Source: Odiellus spinosus
Lineage: Eukaryota; Arthropoda; Arachnida; Opiliones; Phalangiidae
NCBI GenBank assembly: GCA_963920705.1
Contig: OY987225.1
Coordinates: 15,691,492 to 15,755,491 of the forward strand
Length of the DNA: 64,000 nt
Direction: 5' to 3'
Part shown: positions 22,143-31,010 of the stretch, piece after piece
Layout of the letters: the number at the start of each line of letters is the position of its first letter
How positions within the stretch are numbered: position 1 is the stretch's first letter
The notes under the pieces: generated by a model
Database searches by the model: none
What the model was told of the DNA's origin: nothing
Seen by the model: only the letters and a program-made list of their open reading frames with translations
Position numbers and translations under genes: made by a program

Positions 22143-23123
22143 CATACAGAGAAAGTGTTAGAGGTCCGCCAATTAGTGAAGGCCATTACGGGGAGAGATT
22201 TTAATTCTGTGATGATTACGTTGTACGCGTCGGGGGAAAACTTTTCCCAATGGCAAAAACCTATTGACGCAGAAGGCTATATGGCCGAGGTGACGTTTGG
22301 GAGCCCGCGAGTAATGGAATGGAGGAAAGTGGAAGCTGAGTTGGCCCATGTTAAAGTGGTTATCAAAGATGGTGATTTGCTGGTTACGGAAGATAGAAAT
22401 AACAGTTCGTGGGAGCACAGGGTCCCCCCGGCGGAGGGTAAGACATCTCATATTAGGATATCCTTCTTCAATTCGAAGAAAGCCATTCCGGAAAAGCAGA
22501 ACCCCAGGCAGGGGGAGAAAATGAGAACGCCAGGCACGGGTCGCGGACGGGGACGGGCAGTTTCAGCCCCCATACCTGCAGTTCACGGCCTCCCGATCCC
22601 AGCTATAGGTACAACAATAAGGCCATCGAGTTACCACGGTGGAGGTATGCCAGGTTTGACTGCGATGGTTCTACTTGGGGAGAAGGCGAGATCGTTCGTA
22701 GTGCAGGCGGCAGGTGAAAAAGCAGAAATCAAAGTATCAGTGTCGGAAGGCCTGGAATGGATAATTCGAGAGGCAGAAGAGGCGGCGAGACTCAACATTC
22801 CGTATGTCATGATTAAGGTACATTTTAACATGGTGCGGTATGTGCCCGCGAAGTTGGAAAGGTGGATTAAAGCGATGGGGAGCCATAAAAGAAATACGCA
22901 TTTTTGTATCGCGGAGGTGGATATGTTGGGCGTGGCGAATCCTAAAGGTCAGTTGGAGATAGATCTACAGGAGTTTAACGGGAGGCTCGATAGGGTGTGT
23001 ATGGAGGCTGGCTTGGAGTTTTTGTGGGGAGACTACGTGACGGATGGCATAATGAAGGCAATGGCGCGAAAACTATCCAGTTGGATAAATGATGAAGAAA
23101 AAAACTGGAGTCGTTTGGCGTAG
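22143..23123 (+). CDS. LINE ORF1 protein, probably 5'-truncated
   Basis: The frame is open from 22143 to TAG at 23121-23123, but the first in-frame ATG is at 22212, about 20 codons in. The N-terminus is therefore either lost or starts at a non-ATG codon. About 300 residues: an N-terminal basic/acidic mix, a Gly/Arg-rich, Pro-containing linker around residues 115-165 (GTGRGRGR), then a mixed alpha/beta C-terminal half including YVMIKVHFNMVRYVPAKLERW. No zinc knuckle or RRM motif is obvious. ORF1 proteins usually bind the LINE RNA in a ribonucleoprotein, and that role is inferred here from position only. The last codons contain A_AAA_AAC at 23099-23105, from which ORF2 lies in the -1 frame. Confidence 0.7.
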   Translation, partial: HTEKVLEVRQLVKAITGRDFNSVMITLYASGENFSQWQKPIDAEGYMAEVTFGSPRVMEWRKVEAELAHVKVVIKDGDLLVTEDRNNSSWEHRVPPAEGKTSHIRISFFNSKKAIPEKQNPRQGEKMRTPGTGRGRGRAVSAPIPAVHGLPIPAIGTTIRPSSYHGGGMPGLTAMVLLGEKARSFVVQAAGEKAEIKVSVSEGLEWIIREAEEAARLNIPYVMIKVHFNMVRYVPAKLERWIKAMGSHKRNTHFCIAEVDMLGVANPKGQLEIDLQEFNGRLDRVCMEAGLEFLWGDYVTDGIMKAMARKLSSWINDEEKNWSRLA

Positions 23124-26100
23124 AAGACAAGTGTAAAGGTTGGAGTGCGAATGGCGAGATCGGTAGTGGTGGGGTGGAGTGGAGTAGGTCGGGTTATAAG
23201 GATCATGTCGGGAGTCGTGGTGTGAAGAGGCTGGGGGACTTGGAACGACAGAGGGGTAGTGATTATAGTGTTTGCGATGATTGGACTAAAGGGTGGTCAA
23301 AAAATGTTCTTGTTGATTGTAAAAAAAAGAAAAAAAGAAGTAAAAAATGTAAAACACTTTTGAAAGTTGGTTGTATAAACGTAGACGGGTTGAGCAAGGC
23401 CAAATTTAACGCTATTGCTAAAGTGGCATCCAATAACAAAAGGTCTATACAGGTGATAGGAGTGGTTGAAACAAAACAACACAAAGAGACGGAAAAGTGT
23501 TTTGATATTAAAGGGTACAAGTGGTTACATGGTGAGAGGGATAAAGGGGGTGGTGGTGGTGTAGGTATGTGGGTGAGTAATAGGTTGGCGTATAAACCAA
23601 TCAGTATACCGGAGGACCTACTGGGTGAGGTTATTGGTGTGAAGATATCAGGGTCTAAACCATTATATGTGGTGGTGGTGTATGTAGGAGTACATAACAG
23701 GAGGAATAGGCAAAAGAACCTAACGCTATGGGCGTACCTTAGGGAAGAATTGATGAGAATTCAAGAGGAGGGGGGAGACTGTATGGTATTAGGTGATTTG
23801 AACGGGCATGTGGATATATTAGACTCGGGGGAAGCCATGCCTAAAGACAAAAATGGAGAAGAGTTGGTAAATTTAGGTAGAGAGTTTGACTTACACAACC
23901 TGAATTTCAGTGAGGACAACGTTAATAAGTGTACTTATGTGGAAAAGAGGGTAAGGGGGGCAAGGTCTAGGATTGATTATGCCTTGGTGTCTGAGAGGTT
24001 ACGGGAGTGTGGGGTCACGTTATTTATTGACGAAGACGATGAGCAGTGGAACGTGGGAAGTGACCACTGCGCCTTAGTGGTTTCTGTACCGGCTGAAGGT
24101 AGGGTTGCTCCTCGGCGTACTACACAAATTGGAGAGAGAGGTGCGGTGGCAGGAAGTAATAAAGTACGAGGGTGGAAAATCGATGAGGGTACAGATTGGG
24201 AGGCGTATAGGGGAGAGCTCGAGAAGCTTATTGATGGCATAAATTGGGTAGGCTCCGTAGATGAGATTAATGAGGAGTTGAGAAAAGTTGTGACGCAGGC
24301 GGCGGAGAAGATGATTGGGCAGAAGAGTCCCCCAGGGAAGGGTCGTAAATTGGAACCGTGGTGGGACAAGGTATTGAGTGAGTTAAAGAGGGAAAAGAAA
24401 CAAGCGAACAGAGCGTGGAGGCGAGCAGCTCGATGTGAGGACAAGGATGTTAAACAAGTGGCTTGGGCTCATCTACAACAAATAAAGAGGGCTTGGAAAT
24501 CGGCGATAGCAGAGAAGAAAGGGGAGTTTAATAGAAGGAAACTTCAGAGCATCGTGGAGGGGCACGGTCGTAGTCGGAAGTTTTGGGACCATGTGAAACG
24601 TCTAGGAACGGACTCGAACCGGAAGAGAGGGGGGGGAGGGGCAGTTCTGGATGAGGAAGGGAGGAGAGTGGAAGATGGGGAAGGGATCAAGAGGAGGGTG
24701 CGGGAATATTGGGAGGGCTTATTGCGGGACGATAGTGGTCACTCCCAGGTGGACCAGGTGGGCGTAGGAGTGGACCAGGCAGAAGGGAACAGGATTTGCA
24801 GGGAGATTGAAGTGCAGGAGGTGGTAAGTGAGTTAAAAAAGCTAAAACTGCGGAAAGCTGAAGGTAAAGATAGAATAGCTAATGAATTTTTAAGAGAGGG
24901 GGGCTGGAGCCTGGTACAGGTGCTGACAAGACTGTTTAACAGAATTCTGGAAACAGGTCATTCCCCGCAGGCTTGGCGGGAGGGGCAGGTAACGCTTTTA
25001 CATAAAGGCGGGGACGTAGAAGAATTGGCCAACTATAGGGGTATTACGCTCAGTAGTAACGTGGAAAAGCTGTTTTGTAAAATTCTGGCTAGGCGTTTGA
25101 CGGATTGGTTGGAAGAAACAAACACGTTGGGGGAGATTCAGAATGGTTTCAGAAAGGGGAGGGGTGTGACGGATAACCTCTTTATCCTAACATCAGTGAT
25201 AGATGGGAGGAAACGGAATGGGAAACCTCTTTTTTGCTGTTTCATAGATTTTAAAAAGGCGTACGATAATGTGTGGCGTGAAGGGCTATGGGCTACTCTC
25301 AGGGAAAATGGGCTGGGGGGGCGGTTTGAAGACATTATGCGAGACTTGTATGAGGGCACTAACTTGGACGTGAAGTGGGAGCCTTTTGCTGTGGAAGGGA
25401 TAATAACGTCAAAGGGACTTCGGCAGGGTTGCGTATTATCACCGATACTGTTTGCACTATACCTGAAACGCCTGGGTGATACGCTTATGGAATCGGGCCA
25501 GGGAGTGAACGTGGGGGAACTGAATATCCCGGCTTTGTTTTTTGCGGATGACGTGGTACTGATGGCTGAGTCAGGAAAAGCATTACAAATGCTTATGGAC
25601 AGGGTTGGGGAGTTCGGTAAGACATGGAGATTGGAGGTAAATAGTGGAAAATCTAAAGTTATGATATTTGGACGCGGCGGGAGTCATGCGAGGTGCTGGA
25701 ATATAGGAAATGTCACGATCGACAGGACGGAGGAATACAAATACTTAGGGGTAACAGTTTCGAGTAGGGGTAAATGGTGGAGCAAATGGGAGAAACAGTT
25801 TATGAAATCAGGACGAAGACTTATTGGACGTCTGAGGTATATGGCAGGGCAAAGTTGTAATAGAAGTTGGGTGGCTAGGGCGTTATGGGAGAACGTGGCA
25901 ATGGGAGTTTTGGGCTATGGGTGTGAAGTGTTACCGTTGTCTGGAAGGGTACTTAAAGAATGGGAGTTTCTCCAATCTGAGATGGCAAGGTACATCTTAG
26001 GTGCTCATATAAGAACCAAGAAGGAGGCGTTGAGAGGAGATCTGGGGTGGTGGAAGGTGGAGGAATTCGCGGCGTTCAGGAAAATAAAGATGGCGTGCCG

Positions 26101-26602
26101 GTACAGAACAATGACTACGACGCGGTGGCCAAGGTCCGTGTTTGATTGGATGTGGAAGGAAGGCGTTGAAACACCGTGGTGGAAGGGGATGGCTAAAACA
26201 GATGAGGAGTTCGGGGCGTTAAATGGGGATTGGGGGAGGTGGTCCACGACCGTCGAAGCATTAGCCATGGCTCACGAGACAGCTGAGGAATGGGCATACA
26301 GAAATTGGAAAGAGGTAGTTGACGGATCGGAATCTATGGGTCTTTATAGGAGTAAACAGGAACTCAAGAGGGAATGGTTTGCTGATAGCCAGGGTCGTGA
26401 TGGAGAGCTTATTTTTAGGGGTAGGTCGAAGACTCTGGGGCTAAATTCTAGGAAGGCGGATTGGGGTATGAGGTTTAATAGGGGGTGTGTGTGGTGTGAC
26501 CATGATGACGAGACTTTAGAGCATGTTGTTTTTGGGTGTCAGGCGTACAAGGAGGATCGGGAAAGATTATTTGGTGATCTGGGGGGTACAGAAATAGAAT
26601 AG
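23096..26602 (+). CDS. LINE ORF2: APE endonuclease and reverse transcriptase
   Basis: The frame opens at 23096, overlapping the end of ORF1, and runs to TAG at 26600-26602. Counting from codon 23174, the endonuclease spans about residues 60-300, with the VETK, GDLNGHVD, RIDYAL and SDHCAL landmarks that carry the metal-binding and catalytic residues. Reverse transcriptase spans about 540-840, with NYRGITLSS, DFKKAYD, GLRQGCVLSP and the catalytic FADD. A C-terminal Cys-His motif CVWCDHDDETLEHVVFGC lies at about 1105-1122. There is no ATG before the endonuclease domain, which points to translation as an ORF1 fusion by -1 frameshifting. The frame after the TAG stays open for 31 codons to TAA at 26696-26698 and reads like a continuation, so the TAG may be a late nonsense mutation. 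Confidence 0.9.
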   Translation, partial: RKKLESFGVEDKCKGWSANGEIGSGGVEWSRSGYKDHVGSRGVKRLGDLERQRGSDYSVCDDWTKGWSKNVLVDCKKKKKRSKKCKTLLKVGCINVDGLSKAKFNAIAKVASNNKRSIQVIGVVETKQHKETEKCFDIKGYKWLHGERDKGGGGGVGMWVSNRLAYKPISIPEDLLGEVIGVKISGSKPLYVVVVYVGVHNRRNRQKNLTLWAYLREELMRIQEEGGDCMVLGDLNGHVDILDSGEAMPKDKNGEELVNLGREFDLHNLNFSEDNVNKCTYVEKRVRGARSRIDYALVSERLRECGVTLFIDEDDEQWNVGSDHCALVVSVPAEGRVAPRRTTQIGERGAVAGSNKVRGWKIDEGTDWEAYRGELEKLIDGINWVGSVDEINEELRKVVTQAAEKMIGQKSPPGKGRKLEPWWDKVLSELKREKKQANRAWRRAARCEDKDVKQVAWAHLQQIKRAWKSAIAEKKGEFNRRKLQSIVEGHGRSRKFWDHVKRLGTDSNRKRGGGGAVLDEEGRRVEDGEGIKRRVREYWEGLLRDDSGHSQVDQVGVGVDQAEGNRICREIEVQEVVSELKKLKLRKAEGKDRIANEFLREGGWSLVQVLTRLFNRILETGHSPQAWREGQVTLLHKGGDVEELANYRGITLSSNVEKLFCKILARRLTDWLEETNTLGEIQNGFRKGRGVTDNLFILTSVIDGRKRNGKPLFCCFIDFKKAYDNVWREGLWATLRENGLGGRFEDIMRDLYEGTNLDVKWEPFAVEGIITSKGLRQGCVLSPILFALYLKRLGDTLMESGQGVNVGELNIPALFFADDVVLMAESGKALQMLMDRVGEFGKTWRLEVNSGKSKVMIFGRGGSHARCWNIGNVTIDRTEEYKYLGVTVSSRGKWWSKWEKQFMKSGRRLIGRLRYMAGQSCNRSWVARALWENVAMGVLGYGCEVLPLSGRVLKEWEFLQSEMARYILGAHIRTKKEALRGDLGWWKVEEFAAFRKIKMACRYRTMTTTRWPRSVFDWMWKEGVETPWWKGMAKTDEEFGALNGDWGRWSTTVEALAMAHETAEEWAYRNWKEVVDGSESMGLYRSKQELKREWFADSQGRDGELIFRGRSKTLGLNSRKADWGMRFNRGCVWCDHDDETLEHVVFGCQAYKEDRERLFGDLGGTEIE
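23099..23105 (+). promoter_or_regulatory. Candidate -1 ribosomal frameshift site A_AAA_AAC
   Basis: In the ORF1 reading frame the codons are GAA AAA AAC TGG, so the heptamer sits in the X_XXY_YYZ register required for tandem slippage. A -1 shift enters the ORF2 frame, which is open from 23096 onward. The ORF1 stop is 15 bases after the heptamer. I could not identify a clear downstream stem-loop or pseudoknot by eye. Confidence 0.6.
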
Positions 26603-26867
26603 TTATTGGGATTCGGAGATGGGGATGGAAGGAAATTAGGTGAATTTTTAGTCCGAGTAGAGCAGAAGAGGGAGAGGCATGGGTTAGGCAAGCTATAAAT
26701 CCTCCCCCTCTTACCCTTTCACCAGTTTAACAATGATTTAGGGTACGGTATGGTAGGGTCGTTGAAGGTAACTGGAAGGGGTACGTATGCCGGGGTAACC
26801 TTATGTAAGAATTTGTTAAAATTGTATAATGATGTGTCGGGGCGATTAAAATGGGGTAGCTATGTGT

Positions 26868-26873
26868 AATAAA
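26868..26873 (+). terminator. Polyadenylation signal of the LINE
   Basis: AATAAA is followed after four bases by an eight-A run, located 170 bases after the likely original ORF2 end. It may mark the LINE 3' end near 26886, though more 3' untranslated sequence could follow. Confidence 0.5.
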
Positions 26874-26997
26874 TATGAAAAAAAATGTAACAAGGTGATG
26901 TGGAGCTGAAGATAAGTGCGGCCGCCAGGTTAATCTGGCCCGTTATGTAAATTACGGTTGTAATCTTGAATACATGGCCAATATTAAAGTTAAGTTA

Positions 26998-27167
26998 AGA
27001 CAAAAAGTGATGTATAGAAAATTGGTATAATTAATAAATAAAATTTACAAATTAAGGTGGTCTTTTAATTTGGCATTAACATACAGACAAAAAGTGATGT
27101 ATAGAAAATTTGAATAATTAATAAATTAAATTTACAAATTAAGGTGCTCTTTTAATTTGGCATTAAA
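26998..27167 (+). repeat. 87-bp tandem duplication
   Basis: AGACAAAAAGTGATGTATAG starts at 26998 and again at 27085, and the two units differ at only a few positions. It lies just downstream of the LINE and may belong to its 3' region or to the target. Confidence 0.85.
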
Positions 27168-27408
27168 TAGATTAGGGGCTCCCAAAGAAACCAATTCCTC
27201 AGGAAGAACATTCTACTTTACTTTACTTTAATTTTTGGCCTTGTGTACACGACCGTAACTTAGTACTTACTTACAAGTCGTCTACGAGAACTTAGGCATA
27301 ACGAGCGTAGCGCTACCGTTAAACAGCTCAAAGAAACGAAAATTTAGGACAAGATGTCAACTCTCATGTACGTCGGGTTTCATTGAGTAATCAGGGCAAT
27401 TTTTAATT

Positions 27409-28858
27409 ATGACGGTAAAAAAGTGTTATTATGGAGTTTGTAAAAATGATTCAAGGCGAGAAGTGAAAGGAATAACCTACCATAGGTATCCTAATCCAAA
27501 AAAACAATTTATAAAGTTTGAGAAGTGGTTAATAAACAGTGGTTGGGACTTGGCCTTTATTGATAAATTTGATTATAAGAAGAGTGCCAAATACATTTGT
27601 TCACAACATTTTACTGGAGAATCAGGACCAACCATTTCAAACCCTCATCCAATTCCCCTAAATGGAAAGGTAATTAACAATCATTATAAGAGTATATTAG
27701 TAATATAGTTAAGTCAATGCAAAACATTTTTACGAAGGTCATCATTTGGAATGAAAGGAGAAAACTAGTAACAGTAGAGGTAGAGAAAAATCAAACCAAT
27801 ATTAAGGATGAAATCGATGAGAAGCCTTCAAATGAATTAGTATCAGAATCAATGAAACGATCGTCCCCTGATAGCAGCTACAAAGAAACGCTTTGTAAAA
27901 AGGAACGAGATGAATTAACTGAACAAATTGAATTTGCATCTGATGTAGTAAGTGGCTTTCATTTTATCAACATGTTAATAAATCCTGTAATATTAATAAT
28001 TGAGTAAAAAAATATTTGTTTTCAGATTAGTACTTCGTATTTAGAAATTGCAAATCATAGAGACGAAGATCCAAAACAGCCACTTGAGTCATCTACAGTA
28101 TATGTTGACACTGAAAATTCTCTGGTATGTGCTTTTCTATTTATTGTGGCCATTAATATAGAACCAAGCAGCTAAATTTTGAACTTTTTTAAGTTTTACG
28201 CTAAGGATGTCACTATTTCGCTTCTGACACTTCATGAAAAACCTGCTGAAGATATCACCTTTTCCCTTTCGTTACTTCGTGAAGAGCTTCAAAGCCCTCT
28301 GAATTGGTTTACCTGCTATACAAATGATTATGCAAAGTTTTCAATGGAAAAGAGGGACCACTTAATTCTGTCATATTTAGTATATCGTGATATGACAACT
28401 TCCTTAAATGTTCTCGGGAAAGATATTTCAACCTCACATGATATATGGAAGGGTCTGAAAAAAACAATAAACTCAGCTACTGATGTGTTAGATTCACTGT
28501 TAACTCTTGATACGTATTTTATTTGCAATGGCAATTTCAAAGAAGACTTTAAAGATGTTAATGCGGCTGACATTAATGGTACATTTTGTTGTATCACAGA
28601 AGCATACCATTCTCCGCAGTGTGGCCTTATCTTTAAAGCTGATGGTAGAGTCCATAGGTGTCAATCTTGCAAGAAACTTCGTGAAAATCTCCGGATAAAA
28701 AAATCCAGGTGAAGAAATACGAGACGAGTTGATGTCTTAACAAAGGATCTTGTTTACCGTGTTAAAGAAGGATTGAGAAGAGAGAAATATTTCACTAGGC
28801 AAAACAGAATTTTACGTCAAAAATATAGGAAGCTAATTCGTGAAAAGGCCATAAAATA
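27409..28858 (+). pseudogene. Spliced THAP-domain gene with an in-frame TGA
   Basis: Exon 1 (27409-27669) encodes a C2CH THAP-type zinc finger: Cys6 and Cys11 in CYYGVC, then Cys64 and His67 in YICSQHF, followed by a Pro-containing tail. THAP domains bind DNA and occur in P-element-like transposases and host regulators. Exon 2 (acceptor unclear, ending 27947) is acidic. Introns 27948-28025 (GTAAGT to TTTTCAG) and 28125-28193 (GTATGT to TTTTAAG) are both phase 0, linking a 33-codon exon 3 to exon 4. Exon 4 includes a second Cys pair (CQSCKK). TGA at 28710-28712 interrupts it, but the same frame continues for 48 basic codons to TAA at 28857-28859. No RNase H-like catalytic core is present. It is either a decayed P-like element fragment or a THAP host gene with one nonsense change. 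Confidence 0.6.
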
Positions 28859-28859
28859 A

Positions 28860-29413
28860 CTCTGTAACGGTTTTTTCCACTGTTAAAATTTGATTAATCA
28901 AACACCGATTTAAGACTTACTTGAGTCTTCCGGAAGATTTTTAAATTCAAAGGATTCAACTCGTTATCATAAATTAAATAACAGAAGGAAAGGGCTGTTG
29001 TCCCATTAGGGTTTTATTAACCGAATGTGGCTCATTAAATGAAATCAAGACAAAGGAATATATATGATAAATTTTTATTCATACCAAAGAATCCATTGGC
29101 ATCCAAGTGAAATATTTACAAGATGTTGATAATGAGACAGAGACCTTTTTTTCCTTCTTCCGCTTCGCGCCAGGTCAGACTTAATTTTTCCGCGTTACAA
29201 AATACGTTCCACGACAATTAGCTGGCTAAAACTAGTTTTTGCCGGGACATGTGGCAAAAAACGAAAAAAACCGGCTAAAAGTGGCAAAAACTACCAATCA
29301 AGGGTAGAATATTATTAAAGGAAGTTAGATTGTATTTAGGACGTGTTGACTTTCATGTGAATTACTAGCTGTTACTATCTGAATTAGACAGTTTTTTTTC
29401 TCTCATAGTGAAC
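28860..29413. other. Intergenic, nothing recognised
   Basis: No coding or clear repeat structure. Around 29230-29300 GGCAAAAA/TTTTTGCC motifs recur, giving weak local pairing. Confidence 0.45.
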
Positions 29414-30161
29414 CCTAGGAAGATGAAGGGTAAGGAACGGCCGCCTCAAGTTATGACTTGCGTCGTTCAAAGTCAGCTTATGCTTTCAATTCCCCCTTTG
29501 TTTCCCCCCTTGGCTGATACCATATTTTCTAATGCTCATCCTTTTTCGCGCACGCTACGTGTGACACTCGTGACTCCTTGCTAGAGAAGGAGCGAGCTAT
29601 GGATTTTCTCAGCAGGGGTGCCAATTTACAATAAGGTTTCGATTCCACCACAGTTTGCACCGCGTAAATATTTACCTTATCCGTTATCCTTACGAATAGT
29701 TTACACGCGCTGATCATCACGTTTGGTGACCATTCGCCCGCAGCTGGTTCACTGGTGTATAAACCTTCTCTTTAATTTATTTCTAAGAATTGTTTACTTA
29801 GAAATGTAAGAAGGGTTGTTGAAAGAGGGTCCCCAACTTCATGTTGTACGAAATTTGTCACCCGCGAATAAAAGGATGACCTTGTACCATTACAATCCGT
29901 GAGAGAGTGGACTAAAACACTCCTCAAGCCCACTCTTCCAGGGAAATCCGAAATTATTCAGGTGCAGCTAAGGCGCCTAGGATATAGCCTGCTGTAATTT
30001 GATGCGAGATGATGTAGGAATGTCACGTGAGTGCGCACCAAAAAAGCGCGGTTAGTTTCTTTGGACACAGAAGCGAGAGAGGAAAACTACGTCATCTTCA
30101 GACATTTCACGGACGGGTTGTGCTATACTAGTGGCCGTTCCTTGCCCTTCATCTTCCTAGG
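29414..30161. mobile_element. 748-bp TIR element next to the giant palindrome
   Basis: The first 29 bases (29414-29442, starting CCTAGGAAGATGAAGGG) match the reverse complement of 30133-30161 with one mismatch. There is no coding sequence. It ends only 23 bases before the left tip of the giant palindromic element. No target duplication was recognised. Confidence 0.65.
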
Positions 30162-30184
30162 TGAACCTACAGTTGCTATAGTTT

Positions 30185-31010
30185 ATATTCGGAGAACCCG
30201 CTAGGGTTCTATGTTATGGGCTGATCATCATCTGTAATGCAATTTTGATTTCCTTAAAAAATTGGACCTTTAGCCAATCAGAACGCTCCATTTCCCCATT
30301 GAAATAACATTAAAATCGACTCTTTCGAGGACATGTCCCGTGCATCGCAGAACTAAAAGAGGAATTATTTGTTACGGTTAAAATCAATTTTAAATGGTAG
30401 AGCAAGGTTCGAATGTTGAACTTTTCAAGTTTCATTTAAAAATATTAAGTCTAAGTATTTTAAAATTAATTCTAAAGTTGACCCTTTTTTTGGTACTTAG
30501 CTGGTTTCGCGCATGGCCAAATTCGTAATGTTATTCTATGGGATTTGGTTTTTTGAAAGTGGCTTACCTTTCAGGTTTTTTTCTAATACTTCCGGATATT
30601 TTTAAAACTTGGATTTTCCGTGTGGTATGAATTAAGTTTCGAGCTTTATTTTAAGACTAATTTCATAGTTTTACACCAATTAGTTGGCCCACAATCTATT
30701 TATGAAAACGGACGAAAAATTAAAGCGGAGAAATTGAGTGGGCAAAAACCTAAGCCTTATTTGACAAATTAGGCTTAGGTTTTCTATAGCTTTTTAAATT
30801 CACGTGCTTGGGTATTGAGCGCTAATGACTTAATTTCTCCTCCTTCATATTTTGGCCGTTTTTATAAATAGACTGTGGCCAAACTAATCGGTGTAAAATT
30901 ATGAAATTAGTCTTAAAATAAAGCCCGAAAAATATCTGGAATCATTAGAAAATAAATCTGAAAGGTAAATCTCATACAAAAAATCTAAATCCCATAGAAT
31001 AACATTAAGT
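30185..31010 (+). repeat. Left terminal repeat, itself palindromic
   Basis: About 820 bases matching the reverse complement of 61826-62641 and, for its inner part, 61190-61825. Around 30745-30785 AACCTAAGCC pairs with GGCTTAGGTT across 13 bases, and sequence on both sides keeps pairing for about 200 bases. Each terminal repeat is therefore a hairpin within the larger hairpin. Confidence 0.85.

Larger units (their letters stand above)
22093..26890 (+). mobile_element. APE-type non-LTR retrotransposon (LINE)
   Basis: Two long adjacent open frames, an APE-like endonuclease followed by reverse transcriptase, a C-terminal CCHC-type motif and a polyadenylation signal followed by an A run define a non-LTR retrotransposon. 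It would copy itself by target-primed reverse transcription. The 5' end is uncertain because the sequence starts right after a MITE and ORF1 has no ATG near its start, so 5' truncation is likely. Codon use is strikingly G-rich on the coding strand compared with the AT-rich surroundings. I do not assign a clade. Confidence 0.85.

Noticed and set aside
23106..23170. Stimulatory pseudoknot after the slippery site
   Set aside because: I tried to pair the G-rich segments by eye and found no convincing stem. This needs a folding program.
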